The notes under the pieces are model-generated. The model did no database searches. It was not told the origin of the DNA and saw only the letters and a list, made by a program, of their open reading frames with translations. From positions 213,358 to 277,357 of the forward strand of contig NZ_JADBGG010000001.1 in assembly GCF_014873765.1 (NCBI RefSeq): 64,000 nucleotides of DNA, read 5' to 3'. The stretch is from Desulfomicrobium macestii. Its GTDB lineage: Bacteria; Desulfobacterota; Desulfovibrionia; Desulfovibrionales; Desulfomicrobiaceae. Of this stretch, positions 16,259 through 25,696 are shown one piece after another. The position numbers and the translations under genes are program-made. Position 1 is the first letter of the stretch, and every line of letters starts with the position of its first letter.

Positions 16259-19030
16259 ATGACCGATTTCCCCGGCAATGAACACAGAACCTGGCACGCG
16301 CTTCCTGTCTCGGAAGTCCTGGTCGCCCTGGATTCAAGGGCCGAGGGCCTTGCGACCGCCCAGGCCCGCCATCGCCTGTCCGCCTGCGGGCCCAACGAGA
16401 TCAGTGCCTCCGCGGGAGTCAGCCCGTGGCGGTTGCTTCTGGCCCAGTTCAGGAGCCTCATCGTCTGGATTCTCGTGGTTGCCGCCGTTGTTTCCGGGAT
16501 GCTCGGGGAGGCCGTGGACGCGTTCGCCATCCTGGCCATTGTCGTGCTCAACGCGGCCATGGGCTTCTATCAGGAGTATAACGCCGAAAAGTCCATCGCG
16601 GCCCTGCGCAGGATGGCCGCGCCCCAGGCCAAGGTGCTGCGCGACGGGCGCGTGACCGCCGTCGCGGCGGCCAAAGTCGTTCCCGGGGATGTGCTCGCCC
16701 TGGAAGCCGGCGACCTGGTGGCCGCTGACGCCCGCCTTTTCGCATCAACGGCCTTCTCGTGCGTCGAGTCGGCCCTGACCGGGGAGTCCGACGCCGTGGA
16801 CAAGGACGCCAGGGCGGCCTGCGCATGCGAGACACTGCTGGCGGACCGTTTGAACATGATTTTCATGGGCACGAGCGTGGCCACGGGCACGGCCAGGGCC
16901 GTGGTCACGGCCACGGGCATGGGCACGGAACTGGGCCGCATCGCGCAGCTCATCGAGACGGGGGAGGAGGACACGCCGCTGCAGAAGAAGCTCGACGCCT
17001 TCGGCCGCGTGCTGATCTGGGCGACTCTGGGCATCGTGGCGCTGCTGTTCCTGCTGGGGTACCTGCGCGGCAGCGCGCCTTTCGAGCTTTTTCTGGGCGC
17101 CGTCAGCCTGGCCGTCGCGGCCGTGCCCGAGGGCCTGCCCGCCGTGGTCACGGTGGCCCTGGCCCTGGGCGTCTCGCGCATGGCCCGCCGCCGCGCCCTG
17201 GTGCGCAGCCTGCCCGCCGTCGAGACGCTGGGTTCGACCACGGTCATCTGCACGGACAAGACCGGCACCCTGACGGCCGGGGAGATGACCGTGCGGGCCC
17301 TGTACGCCGCCGGGCAGGCTTTCGAGGTCACGGGCGAGGGCTACGCGCCGGATGGCGAGGTGCTGGCGGGCGGGGGAGCCCCGGATGACCGGCAGCGGGA
17401 AGTTTTGCTGGAACTGTCCTCGGTCCTGCTGGGCTGCAACAACGCCCGCCTGGCCGAGAAGGACGGGACGTGGAGCGCGGTGGGCGACCCCACCGAAGCC
17501 GCCATGCTGGCGGCCGGGGCCAAGGCCGGCGGCGATCCGGACGGTTTTGACGCCGCCATGCCGCGCGTGCACGAGATCCCCTTCGACTCCGACCGCAAGC
17601 TGAGCACCGTTGTCCGCCGCATGCCGGACGGAACGGCCCGCGCCCTGGTCAACGGCGCGCCCGACGTGCTCCTGGAGCGCTGCACGCGCATCCTTGCCCC
17701 CGAGGGAGTTCGCCCCATGACCGACGGGGACCGCCGCAACATCGCCGCACAAAACGCAGCCATGGCCGGCCAGGCCCTGCGTGTCCTGGGCTCCGCCCGC
17801 CGCGATCTGGATGAAGCCGACCTCTCCGGGGCTCTCGCCCGGGACTGCGCCGTCCCCGCCTCCCGCCCATCGCGGACGTCACCCCAAACGCCCAACCCCA
17901 TCGAGCAGGACCTGACCTTCATCGGCCTCTGCGGCATGTACGACCCGCCGCGCCCGGAAGCCGGGGAAGCCGTGGCCAGATGCCGGGCGGCAGGCATCCG
18001 CGTGGTCATGATCACCGGCGACCATCCGCACACGGCGGCCGCCATCGCCCGTGAACTGGGCATTTCTGCCGAAGGTCAGGCTGTGTCCGGGGCAGAGCTG
18101 AATGCCATGAGCGACGGGGAACTTGCCCGGCGCGTCACGGGTATCGACGTCTACGCCCGTGTCACGGCCGAACACAAGCTGCGCGTCATTCGCGCCTGGA
18201 AGGAGGGCGGGGCCGTGGTGGCCATGACCGGGGACGGCGTCAACGACGCACCGGCCGTCAAGGGCGCGGACATCGGCATCGCCATGGGCCGCAGCGGCAC
18301 CGAGGTCACGCGGCAGGCCTCGGACATGGTCATCACCGACGACAATTTCGCCACCATCGTGGACGCCGTGGAGGAGGGCCGGGGCATCTTCGACAACATC
18401 CGCAAGACCCTGCAGTACCTCCTGGCTGGCAACACCGGCGAGCTGCTGCTCATGGCGTTCTGCGTCATTATCGGCCTGCCCGTGCCGCTGCTGCCCATCC
18501 ACCTGCTGTGGATCAACCTCGTCACCGACGGCCTGCCTGCCCTCTGCCTGGCCACGGACCCCATCGATCCCGAGGTCATGCAGCGCCGCCCCCGCTCCCG
18601 GACAGAGGGCATCACGGACGGCAGCTTCCTGGGCGGCATGTTCCTTACGGGAGTGCTGACCGCCTCGGCAGCCTTCGCGGCCTATCTCCTCGCTCTGCAC
18701 GGGGGCAGCGTGGAAACGGCCCGCTCCTGGGCCTTCACGGTCCTTGTCGTGGCCGAACTCCTGCGCTCCTTCGGCGCCCGCAGCGCGACCAGGCCCGTCT
18801 GGCGCATGTCCCTGACGGCCAACATGCGCCTGGTGCTGGTGGTGGCCCTGACGCTGGGCGTGCAGGTGCTGAGCCAGCACAACGAGGTGCTGGGGCGTTT
18901 CCTCAAGACCGTGCACATCCCTGCTGCCGACGCGGTCCTGCTCTTCGCCCTGGGCGCGATTCCCCTGCTTGCCCTCGAAGGGCTGAAGGTCATGGGCCGG
19001 GTGTTTTCGGAAAGGGGTATGAAGTCGTGA
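16259..19030 (+). CDS. P2-type cation-transporting ATPase, Ca2+-like
   Basis: 923-residue inner-membrane P-type ATPase that exports cations at the cost of ATP. The phosphorylation motif is CTDKTGTLT with Asp333. The hinge TGDGVNDAPAVK and the nucleotide-binding part are intact. Ion-site residues match the SERCA pattern: VPEGLPAVVT in M4, AGNTGELL in M5 and NLVTDGLPA in M6, so Ca2+ is the likely substrate, with Mn2+ possible. The ATG at 16259 is preceded by AGGAAAGAG. The gene is notably richer in G and C than its left neighbours and is transcribed alone. Confidence 0.9.
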   Translation: MTDFPGNEHRTWHALPVSEVLVALDSRAEGLATAQARHRLSACGPNEISASAGVSPWRLLLAQFRSLIVWILVVAAVVSGMLGEAVDAFAILAIVVLNAAMGFYQEYNAEKSIAALRRMAAPQAKVLRDGRVTAVAAAKVVPGDVLALEAGDLVAADARLFASTAFSCVESALTGESDAVDKDARAACACETLLADRLNMIFMGTSVATGTARAVVTATGMGTELGRIAQLIETGEEDTPLQKKLDAFGRVLIWATLGIVALLFLLGYLRGSAPFELFLGAVSLAVAAVPEGLPAVVTVALALGVSRMARRRALVRSLPAVETLGSTTVICTDKTGTLTAGEMTVRALYAAGQAFEVTGEGYAPDGEVLAGGGAPDDRQREVLLELSSVLLGCNNARLAEKDGTWSAVGDPTEAAMLAAGAKAGGDPDGFDAAMPRVHEIPFDSDRKLSTVVRRMPDGTARALVNGAPDVLLERCTRILAPEGVRPMTDGDRRNIAAQNAAMAGQALRVLGSARRDLDEADLSGALARDCAVPASRPSRTSPQTPNPIEQDLTFIGLCGMYDPPRPEAGEAVARCRAAGIRVVMITGDHPHTAAAIARELGISAEGQAVSGAELNAMSDGELARRVTGIDVYARVTAEHKLRVIRAWKEGGAVVAMTGDGVNDAPAVKGADIGIAMGRSGTEVTRQASDMVITDDNFATIVDAVEEGRGIFDNIRKTLQYLLAGNTGELLLMAFCVIIGLPVPLLPIHLLWINLVTDGLPALCLATDPIDPEVMQRRPRSRTEGITDGSFLGGMFLTGVLTASAAFAAYLLALHGGSVETARSWAFTVLVVAELLRSFGARSATRPVWRMSLTANMRLVLVVALTLGVQVLSQHNEVLGRFLKTVHIPAADAVLLFALGAIPLLALEGLKVMGRVFSERGMKS

Positions 19031-19141
19031 GGGGGGCATGAGCACGGGACCGGCCGTTCGCCGGGACCAGGCGAGACCCGCATCGGGCGGGGGCCGCCAG
19101 GCTGGGCCCGGGCCGAAACGTCCGGCGTCGGGCGCGTCCGT

Positions 19142-19831
19142 CTAGTTCAGGTCGACGACCTGGCTTTGCCCGGAGATGCTGACGTCCTTTTGCGATACGA
19201 ACCCGTCGCCCACGATCTTCACGGAATATTCGCCGCAGGGCAGGGGCGTGTTTTCAAGGTCATGGGGCGAGACGCTCTTCATGAGGACCAGCCTGCCGGA
19301 CCTGCGGTTCCGAAGTGTCACACAGACGGGTCGCATGGATGAGAAGAGGACCCTTGAGACCTCGCCCGAGGTTTTCGTTTCGATGGGGAAGCATTGGGGC
19401 GGGCCACTTTCCGGCATGTCGGCGGGTGCTGGGGAAGAGGGCGTGGCCAGGCGTGCCATGGTTCTCGATTGCGCCGCCTGTCGCGCTATTTCGGCCGGGT
19501 CCGCCCCGACAACCTCGATCTGGATGATCTGCCACCACCGGGAGCGCTTCGGCGCCCTGAACCCGCCCTCGAACGTTTCGCCCTGGCCCGAGAACGTTTT
19601 TTTGCGAATTGTCACCCGGTGCGTTTTGCCTTCATCGTTCTGCACATGGATGACCGCCTGAAAGGGCGCCCTGACCGGCCCGCCGCTGACCCTCCCGCTG
19701 ACCCGCACCTCCGTGCCCTTCTGCCACGCGTGGACGTTGGAAAACGCATGCCCCTTGACCCGCCAGACGCCTTCGGCGACGGCGGCGGAGCAGAGAAGAA
19801 GGAAAAAGAGGGTGAGGCAGGCCTGTTTCAT
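19142..19831 (-). CDS. exported protein of unknown function
   Basis: 229 residues with a clear signal peptide (MKQACLTLFFLLLCSAAVAEG). The mature part has about 100 residues of beta-rich character (VWRVKGHAFSNVHAWQKGTEVRVSGRVSGG), a linker rich in Pro, Ala and Ser, and a C-terminal segment resembling a small beta-sandwich (LPCGEYSVKIVGDGFVSQKDVSISG). I do not recognise a family. The ATG at 19831 is chosen because the signal peptide starts there; a longer frame adds a Pro-rich tail without signal character. The gene is convergent with the ATPase gene and divergent from the radical SAM gene. Confidence 0.6.
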   Translation of the reverse strand: MKQACLTLFFLLLCSAAVAEGVWRVKGHAFSNVHAWQKGTEVRVSGRVSGGPVRAPFQAVIHVQNDEGKTHRVTIRKKTFSGQGETFEGGFRAPKRSRWWQIIQIEVVGADPAEIARQAAQSRTMARLATPSSPAPADMPESGPPQCFPIETKTSGEVSRVLFSSMRPVCVTLRNRRSGRLVLMKSVSPHDLENTPLPCGEYSVKIVGDGFVSQKDVSISGQSQVVDLN

Positions 19832-20107
19832 CGGTTTCGGTCCCGTGGTTGGCGGTGTGCGGCGGCCGGAGCCCGGGGTGTTCCCGTTCGGCTCAAAGGG
19901 GGATAGGGTATTTCCGGGTTCGTGCATATCCGGAAAGATCGGATTTTCGCATTTTTATGGGCAAGATGATGCGCAGCGACACGTCATGCCGCCTACGCAG
20001 TGTTGCGAATCCGATCGCACCGCGCCGCAGGGTCGCGCTGCCTCCGGCCAGTCCGGACGGTGCGTTCCCTGAAACCGTCCCCTGTCGCAACCTTTTCGGA
20101 GGAACTC

Positions 20108-21091
20108 ATGAATATGGCCGAGAGCCGCAGGGATCCCGCAGAGCAGGCCCCGCAGCGTCAGGCGTTCGAGCCGGCCTATCGTGCCCTCCACCGCACGGGC
20201 GAGCTGCGCCGGCGCGCCGGTGCCCTTTGGGCCATGATGGGGGGATGCCGCCTCTGCCCCCGGGAGTGCGGGGCCGAGCGGCTGCAGGGGGATCGCGGGT
20301 TCTGCCGCGCCCCGGGCACGCGGCTCGTCATCTCCTCCTACGGTGCCCATTTCGGGGAAGAGCGGCCCCTGGTGGGACTGAACGGGTCCGGGACGATCTT
20401 CTTTTCCCATTGCAGCCTGCGCTGCTCCTTCTGCCAGAACTGGGAGATCAGCATTTCGGGGGAGGGCATGGAGCAGAGCGTCGAGGAACTGGCCGGGCTG
20501 ATGCTCTGCCTGCAGGACGCGGGTTGCCACAACATCAACCTGGTCACGCCCACGCACTACAGCGCCCATATCCTCGGCGCCCTCGACATCGCAGCCGCCC
20601 GCGGCCTGCGCCTGCCGCTGGTTTACAACACCTGCGGCTGGGAGAGGCTTGAAATCCTCGGGATGCTGGACGGGGTCGTGGACATCTACATGCCGGATTT
20701 CAAGTATTGGGATGCGGAGATGGCGTCGAAGTATTCGGCAGGGGCGGCGAGTTATCCGGAACTGACGGCCAAGGCCATCCTCGAGATGCATCGCCAGACA
20801 GGCCCGGCGCAATATGCCGGGGGCGGAATCATGCAGCGCGGGCTCATCATCCGGCATCTTGTCTTGCCGAACAATGTCGGCGGATCGGAAATTATCATGG
20901 AATGGATCGCTCAAAATCTTCCTGCGGATACATACGTAAACATCATGGCGCAGTACCATCCCGAATACAAGGCTCTGGAGTATCCGGAACTGTCCAGAAC
21001 AATTACTTCAGCGGAATATGCGGCTGTTGTCGAAAAAGCGAAAAAGCTGGGCCTTGTGAATCTCGATATCCAGGACCGGTGGCTGCTTTGA
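20108..21091 (+). CDS. radical SAM protein, pyruvate formate-lyase activase-like
   Basis: 327 residues. The SAM cluster motif C-x3-C-x2-C is HCSLRCSFCQNW (Cys102, Cys106, Cys109). A preceding four-cysteine group (Cys47, Cys50, Cys54, Cys66 in GCRLCPREC and RGFC) may hold another cluster or zinc. The layout matches a widespread anaerobe family annotated as PflA-like with unknown substrate. GGAGG lies before the ATG at 20108. Base composition changes inside the gene: the first 600 bases are very GC-rich, the rest much less so. Confidence 0.83.
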   Translation: MNMAESRRDPAEQAPQRQAFEPAYRALHRTGELRRRAGALWAMMGGCRLCPRECGAERLQGDRGFCRAPGTRLVISSYGAHFGEERPLVGLNGSGTIFFSHCSLRCSFCQNWEISISGEGMEQSVEELAGLMLCLQDAGCHNINLVTPTHYSAHILGALDIAAARGLRLPLVYNTCGWERLEILGMLDGVVDIYMPDFKYWDAEMASKYSAGAASYPELTAKAILEMHRQTGPAQYAGGGIMQRGLIIRHLVLPNNVGGSEIIMEWIAQNLPADTYVNIMAQYHPEYKALEYPELSRTITSAEYAAVVEKAKKLGLVNLDIQDRWLL

Positions 21092-21245
21092 GGCGGGAAA
21101 TTGGTGCGGTGCGGCAATGCCGGAAAAGCGTTTCGAACCGGATGGTCGCGACCCGCACCGGATGCACTGAATTATTTCTTGACCGCAGTGCATTTGATGG
21201 GCGAACTTTCTTCTGTTTCACACCAGCACGCGAGGTATCCGCATC

Positions 21246-21890
21246 ATGGCAAACACGAAAAAACGCCCGAAGATCGACAAGAAGAACCTCATCATCCGGC
21301 GTATGTCCACATATCTGCGCACATTGGACCACCTTCAGAACAAGGGCGTGAAGGTCATTTCGTCCGCGGACCTGGAAAAGATCGATGGCGTGACCCAGAG
21401 CTTGGTCCGCCGGGATTTCGCCGAGTTCGGGTCCTTCGGAGTCCGGGGCGTCGGCTACCATGTGCCGGAGCTGCGCGAGCAGATCGCCCGGATTCTCGGA
21501 TCTGACCGGCACTGGAAGGTCGCCCTGATTGGAGCCGGAGGCTTGGGCAGCGTGCTCATGCATTCGGCGTCCTTCAAGAAACGCAACCTGGAGGTGGTCC
21601 AGATTTTCGACCACGCCGGCGCCAGCGTGGGCACGTCCATCGAAGGCATTCCTGTCCATGACATCGCCAACCTCGAACAGGAGCTGGACGCAAGCCGCAT
21701 CGACCTGGCCATCATTGCCGTCCCGCCTCCGGAAGTCCAGGGCGTCATCGACCGCCTTTCGCAGCTGGGCGTCCGAGGAGCTCTCTATTTCGCTTCCCGT
21801 CCGGTGCGGGTCCCGGAAAACATGGTGGTGCTGAATATGGACATCACCGTGGAACTCGGAGTGCTGACCTACCAGCTGCTGGAGTCCTGA
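21246..21890 (+). CDS. rex: redox-sensing transcriptional repressor Rex
   Basis: 214-residue DNA-binding protein that senses the NADH/NAD+ ratio and represses fermentative and respiratory genes when NADH is low. The N-terminal winged helix (KGVKVISSADLEKIDGVTQS, then VRRDFAEFGSFGVRGVGY) and the Rossmann motif IGAGGLGSVL are typical. Length is normal. It follows the radical SAM gene after 154 bases. I see no Rex operator immediately upstream. Confidence 0.93.
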   Translation: MANTKKRPKIDKKNLIIRRMSTYLRTLDHLQNKGVKVISSADLEKIDGVTQSLVRRDFAEFGSFGVRGVGYHVPELREQIARILGSDRHWKVALIGAGGLGSVLMHSASFKKRNLEVVQIFDHAGASVGTSIEGIPVHDIANLEQELDASRIDLAIIAVPPPEVQGVIDRLSQLGVRGALYFASRPVRVPENMVVLNMDITVELGVLTYQLLES

Positions 21891-22042
21891 GCTCTTGATC
21901 CGCCACATTGTGATGACGGAGACGGAAGGATGCGGTCACGATGCTTGCGGGCATGTCGCGAGGCTTGATCACGATGGACCGCAGTATTGCAGGAAATGCG
22001 CTGTGCTTGCACGTTGTTCGAAGACACGCCGCCGGGCATCGT

Positions 22043-22702
22043 TCAGCCAAACATGCGGCCTGTTTTCTTCCGTTGCAACCGGCCCAGAATCAGGCCCAGG
22101 AGCAGACTCGCGCCTACGACGCCCGCGCCGGTGAGGAACCACCTGAACTGCGTGTCACCGCTCAGGTCCCTGTTCTTCATCTCCAGGACTTCTGCCCGCT
22201 GCGCCGTTTGGGCCTGCAGCGCGGTGAGTTCATCATGGGCTCTCTTCAAGTCCACATAGGCCTTCGATCCACGTTCCAGTTCTGCGTACCGCTGCTGCAA
22301 CGAGGCCAGTTCCGTCTCGGCGCGGTTCAGGCGGTCCAGCAGCGCCTGGTTTTCCCCGGCCGTGGCGGAAGTCTTTTCGGTCATCTCGGCCATTCTGGCG
22401 CGCAGGGCTTCATTCTCCCTGGCGAACCGTTCCACCTGAAGGGCGGCCGGGGCCGTCCTGGTCAGATACCGGGCCAGCACCCACCCTTCCACGCCTTCGG
22501 CCCGCACGAGGGACCAGTCCTTGTCGTTTTTGACCACCTCCACCGGCGTGCTGGAGGGCAGCATCTTCAGGATCTTGTTGCTGTTGCTCGGCCCAGAGCG
22601 CAGTGTTATCTCGAAAACGTCAGTCACGTAGGCGGTCTGCGCGTGAGCCGCGCCCACGATCAAGAGTACCGCCATCATGGCCAGCATCACATATCTTTTC
22701 AT
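22043..22702 (-). CDS. SH3-domain membrane protein, YgiM/TIGR04211-like
   Basis: 219 residues. A signal peptide (MKRYVMLAMMAVLLIVGAAHA) is followed by a bacterial SH3 domain (LRSGPSNSNKILKMLPSSTP, then GWVLARYL), a long coiled coil from about residue 95 to 175 (ARENEALRARMAEMTEKTSA), and a C-terminal membrane segment (LTGAGVVGASLLLGLILG) with a basic tail. The protein is probably held in the inner membrane with the SH3 domain in the periplasm, where such domains bind peptidoglycan or proteins. The start at 22702 is set by the signal peptide and AGGGG upstream. Confidence 0.83.
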   Translation of the reverse strand: MKRYVMLAMMAVLLIVGAAHAQTAYVTDVFEITLRSGPSNSNKILKMLPSSTPVEVVKNDKDWSLVRAEGVEGWVLARYLTRTAPAALQVERFARENEALRARMAEMTEKTSATAGENQALLDRLNRAETELASLQQRYAELERGSKAYVDLKRAHDELTALQAQTAQRAEVLEMKNRDLSGDTQFRWFLTGAGVVGASLLLGLILGRLQRKKTGRMFG

Positions 22703-22961
22703 GTCATCCCCTTGAAGTTCATGGCCGTACAAGACCACCTCATTCTTCCTTGCAAGAGGTGGTACCAGTCCCCATTCCTGCCAGATCAGGCATGACGAGT
22801 CAAAAGTCATGCGAGCGGTCATCCCGGCCTGGACATCGTGCATCTTGTCTTTCGTGGCGGAGACGATGCCAATGTCGTGTGGCGGGAAGATGCAGTCTTC
22901 GGTTGAACGTGCCGGCTTCGCACGAAGCTGTTTTCATTTTTTTCGAATTGCAATTTTTTGT

Positions 22962-22990
22962 TTGACAATGTTTGCCCCGCTGTCTAGTAA
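22962..22990 (+). promoter_or_regulatory. promoter of tRNA-Lys
   Basis: TTGACA at 22962-22967, a 17-base spacer, and TAGTAA at 22985-22990, ending 17 bases before the tRNA. The -35 is perfect. Confidence 0.75.
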
Positions 22991-23006
22991 GCCCTTCTGT
23001 TTGCGC

Positions 23007-23082
23007 GGGCCAATAGCTCAATTGGTAGAGCATCTGACTCTTAATCAGCAGGTTCAAGGTTCGATTCCTTGTTGGCCCACCA
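23007..23082 (+). tRNA. tRNA-Lys (anticodon CTT)
   Basis: 76-base cloverleaf. The acceptor stem GGGCCAA (23007-23013) pairs with TTGGCCC (23072-23078), then A and an encoded CCA. The D arm is AGCTCAATTGGTAGAGC, the anticodon loop is CTCTTAA with CTT at 23040-23042, and the T arm carries GGTTCGATTCC. It decodes AAG. Confidence 0.97.
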
Positions 23083-23093
23083 CCGAAAAATCA

Positions 23094-23121
23094 GGCTGCA
23101 TCGTTCGCGATGCAGCCTTTT
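23094..23121 (+). terminator. terminator after tRNA-Lys
   Basis: GGCTGCATCG (23094-23103) and CGATGCAGCC (23108-23117) form a perfect ten-base stem capped by a TTCG tetraloop, followed by TTTT and a second T run. It separates the tRNA from the helicase gene. Confidence 0.9.
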
Positions 23122-23342
23122 CGACTTTTTTCGCCCGCATTATTTCCTTTGCATTCCCCCTCAAAGGGGCTTATGGCTCACCTCTCTCGCGTGAGCAGAC
23201 TTGAGCCTTGAAGCCTTGCGGACCCTGTCCGGCAACGGCCCGTCATCATCTCGTCTTGGAGATTTTCCATTCTTCCGGCAAGTCCGGCCTTCGATTGTTC
23301 ATCACGCCAGTCGTTGATTTTCCTCCAACCACAGGACCATTT

Positions 23343-24677
23343 GTGGATTTTTCCTCTTTTTCTTTTGACCAGCGTTTGAACGTTGGCATCCGTGACTGCG
23401 GCTATGTTACTCCCACCCCCATTCAGATTCAGGCCATTCCGTCGGTGCTCGCCGGCAAGGATGTCCTTGGACTGGCCCAGACCGGCACCGGCAAGACCGC
23501 TGCTTTTGCCCTGCCTCTGTTGCAGCGCATGATCACTGACGGCATTTCCGTGCGCGGCCCGGTTCGGGTGCTTGTGCTGGCCCCTACCCGTGAGCTGGCG
23601 CTCCAGATTCACGAGACTTTCATTTCTCTCGGCAAACAGACCGGCATCCGCTCCGCGGCTGTTTTCGGCGGCGTTGGCGAAACTCCGCAGGTCAAGGCCG
23701 CCCGTTCGGCGAGTGTCCTGGTGGCGTGCCCCGGACGTCTGCTTGACCTTGTCAACCGTGGCCTGGTGGACTTGTCCCATGTAAACGCCCTGGTCCTCGA
23801 CGAAGCGGACCGCATGTTCGACATGGGCTTTTTGCCCGACCTGCGTCGCATCATGGCCAAATTGCCGGCCAAGCGCCAGAACCTCCTCTTTTCCGCGACC
23901 ATGCCGCCCGAAATCCGTAAGATCGCGGATCAGGTTCTGGTTCAGCCTGCCGTGGTGCAGGTTTCCAACACGGCTCCGTCGGAAAAGATCCAGCATGCCC
24001 TGTACCCGGTTTCCGCCGGACAGAAGATGGCTCTGCTCGAAGCTTTTCTGGGTAGGACTCCGCATGACTGCGTGCTCATCTTCACCCGCACCAAGCATCG
24101 GGCCAAGAGTCTTGCCCGCAAGCTGGAACAGAAAGGGATGCTCGCGACGTCCTTGCAGGGCAACCTGTCCCAGAATCGCAGACAGGAAGCCCTGGATGGC
24201 TTTCGCAGCGGCAAATACAGGATCATGGTCGCCACCGATATCGCGGCTCGCGGCATCGACTGCGTACGCATTTCCCATGTCGTCAATTTCGATCTGCCGG
24301 ATACGGCCGAGAGCTACACGCACCGCATCGGACGCACCGGCCGCGCGGACAAGAGCGGCCAGGCCATAACCCTGGTCACCCCGGAAGACTCCGCCCAGAT
24401 CAATGCCATCGAGCGCATCCTGGGCGGCCGACTGGAACGCATACGCCTTGAAGGGTTCGCCTATTCAAACGGCGGTGACGAGGCTTCCTTTGAAGAGCCC
24501 CGTCCAGCCCGTGCTCCCGGCAGAACCCCCGGTCGCAACGCCCCTGCCGGAAGATCCGGACGGCCCGCACCGCGAAATGCCTCTGATTCGCGCTCACCTG
24601 CTGGACGTTCCGGAAGTTCGCGTCGGTCATGCGCTCCGGGCCGGAGCGTGTTCGGAGTGGCTGCTGCCGCTTCCTGA
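23343..24677 (+). CDS. DEAD-box ATP-dependent RNA helicase (RhlE-like)
   Basis: About 444 residues. All motifs are in order: Q motif TPIQIQ, walker A AQTGTGKT, PTRELA, PGRLLDL, DEAD, SAT, VATDIAARGID and HRIGRTGR. A basic, Arg-, Pro- and Ser-rich tail of about 80 residues follows, as in RhlE-type helicases that act on rRNA or mRNA decay. The GTG at 23343 (VDFSSFSFDQRL) is preceded by AGGA six bases upstream. It has a 200-base untranslated leader after the tRNA terminator, which could serve cold-shock control, though I see no specific element. Confidence 0.93.
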   Translation: MDFSSFSFDQRLNVGIRDCGYVTPTPIQIQAIPSVLAGKDVLGLAQTGTGKTAAFALPLLQRMITDGISVRGPVRVLVLAPTRELALQIHETFISLGKQTGIRSAAVFGGVGETPQVKAARSASVLVACPGRLLDLVNRGLVDLSHVNALVLDEADRMFDMGFLPDLRRIMAKLPAKRQNLLFSATMPPEIRKIADQVLVQPAVVQVSNTAPSEKIQHALYPVSAGQKMALLEAFLGRTPHDCVLIFTRTKHRAKSLARKLEQKGMLATSLQGNLSQNRRQEALDGFRSGKYRIMVATDIAARGIDCVRISHVVNFDLPDTAESYTHRIGRTGRADKSGQAITLVTPEDSAQINAIERILGGRLERIRLEGFAYSNGGDEASFEEPRPARAPGRTPGRNAPAGRSGRPAPRNASDSRSPAGRSGSSRRSCAPGRSVFGVAAAAS

Positions 24678-24712
24678 AACTGGACCCTTGGCCTGAACGG
24701 CTGTTTTCCAGA

Positions 24713-24756
24713 TAAAAAAATAACCCCCTGCGCGTATCTGCGAGCAGGGGGTTATT
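24713..24756 (-). terminator. terminator of motAB
   Basis: A 13-base perfect stem: 24719-24731 (AATAACCCCCTGC) with 24744-24756. Read on the minus strand it is followed by a run of T residues (24720 down to 24714). It lies between the convergent helicase and motB genes. Confidence 0.88.
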
Positions 24757-24791
24757 TGCGTCGTGGCAAGGACTCAGCGCAAGGACCGGGC

Positions 24792-25694
24792 TCAATGCCT
24801 GGAGGGCAGGGGCGGGGCGCCTTGTGGCACCGCAGGCACGGCGGTTCCATTCATGAGTGGATTGACCGACAGCTGACCATTTTGTCCTGATGTCGAATTC
24901 ACGTCCACGGGGCTCCGCGTCGGGTCGTTGAAGAGGAGAATGCTGACCCTGCGGTTGCGGGGATCTTCAGGATTTTCGCGGATCAGTGGCTGCGTGGCGG
25001 CATATCCCGCAACCCTGACCATGCGTTTGGGGTCCACTCCGAATTCCTGGAGGATGACGCGCGCGGATGATGCGCGGTCCGTGGAAAGTTCCCAGTTGGT
25101 GTAGCGGGATTGCGGCCCCCCAAGGGGCACTGCGTCGGTATGGCCTTCGACGGCAACCTGATTGGGCAGGTCGCGTACGGTGTCCGCGATGACTTTGAGC
25201 ACGTTTCGCGCATCTCCGGTCAATTGCGAGCTGGCCGAATCAAAAAACGGGTTGCCCTCTCCGTAAAGCATCTGGATGCGCACGCCGTTGTCAAAGGTGT
25301 CGATGATGAGCTCCTCCTTGTATTCCTTCAGGCGCTCCTCGATCATCTTGGCCATGGCTTCCTTGAGGATTTCCTCCTGGGATTTGCCTTCGGCGTACAT
25401 GCCCGTCGTCCCTTCCATGATGAGCGGGGTGAACTGCGATTCGGAGGCTCCCTGACCGCCGGCCCCCATGCTCATGGAGGGAGGCAGCCCATCTATGACC
25501 GAAAATTCCTTGAAATAGATGGACAATTGCTCTTTCTTTTCTTCGCTTACGTTGTTCAGAAGCCACATCAGCAGGAAGAAGGCCATCATGGCCGTGACGA
25601 GGTCCGCGTAGGCGATTTTCCAGGCGCCTCCGTGATGTCCACCGTGTCCGCCTTTTTTGACCTTCTTGATGATGACAGCTTTTTTTTCGGCCAC
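24792..25694 (-). CDS. motB: flagellar motor stator protein MotB
   Basis: 300-residue inner-membrane stator subunit that couples ion flow to rotation and anchors to peptidoglycan. The single membrane segment carries the proton-binding aspartate, Asp31, in YADLVTAMMAFFLLMWLL. The C-terminal OmpA-like domain has VEGHTDAVPLGG and NRRVSILLF. A Gly/Lys/His-rich N-terminus precedes the membrane segment. The gene begins two bases after motA ends. Confidence 0.95.
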   Translation of the reverse strand: MAEKKAVIIKKVKKGGHGGHHGGAWKIAYADLVTAMMAFFLLMWLLNNVSEEKKEQLSIYFKEFSVIDGLPPSMSMGAGGQGASESQFTPLIMEGTTGMYAEGKSQEEILKEAMAKMIEERLKEYKEELIIDTFDNGVRIQMLYGEGNPFFDSASSQLTGDARNVLKVIADTVRDLPNQVAVEGHTDAVPLGGPQSRYTNWELSTDRASSARVILQEFGVDPKRMVRVAGYAATQPLIRENPEDPRNRRVSILLFNDPTRSPVDVNSTSGQNGQLSVNPLMNGTAVPAVPQGAPPLPSRH

Positions 25695-25696
25695 GG

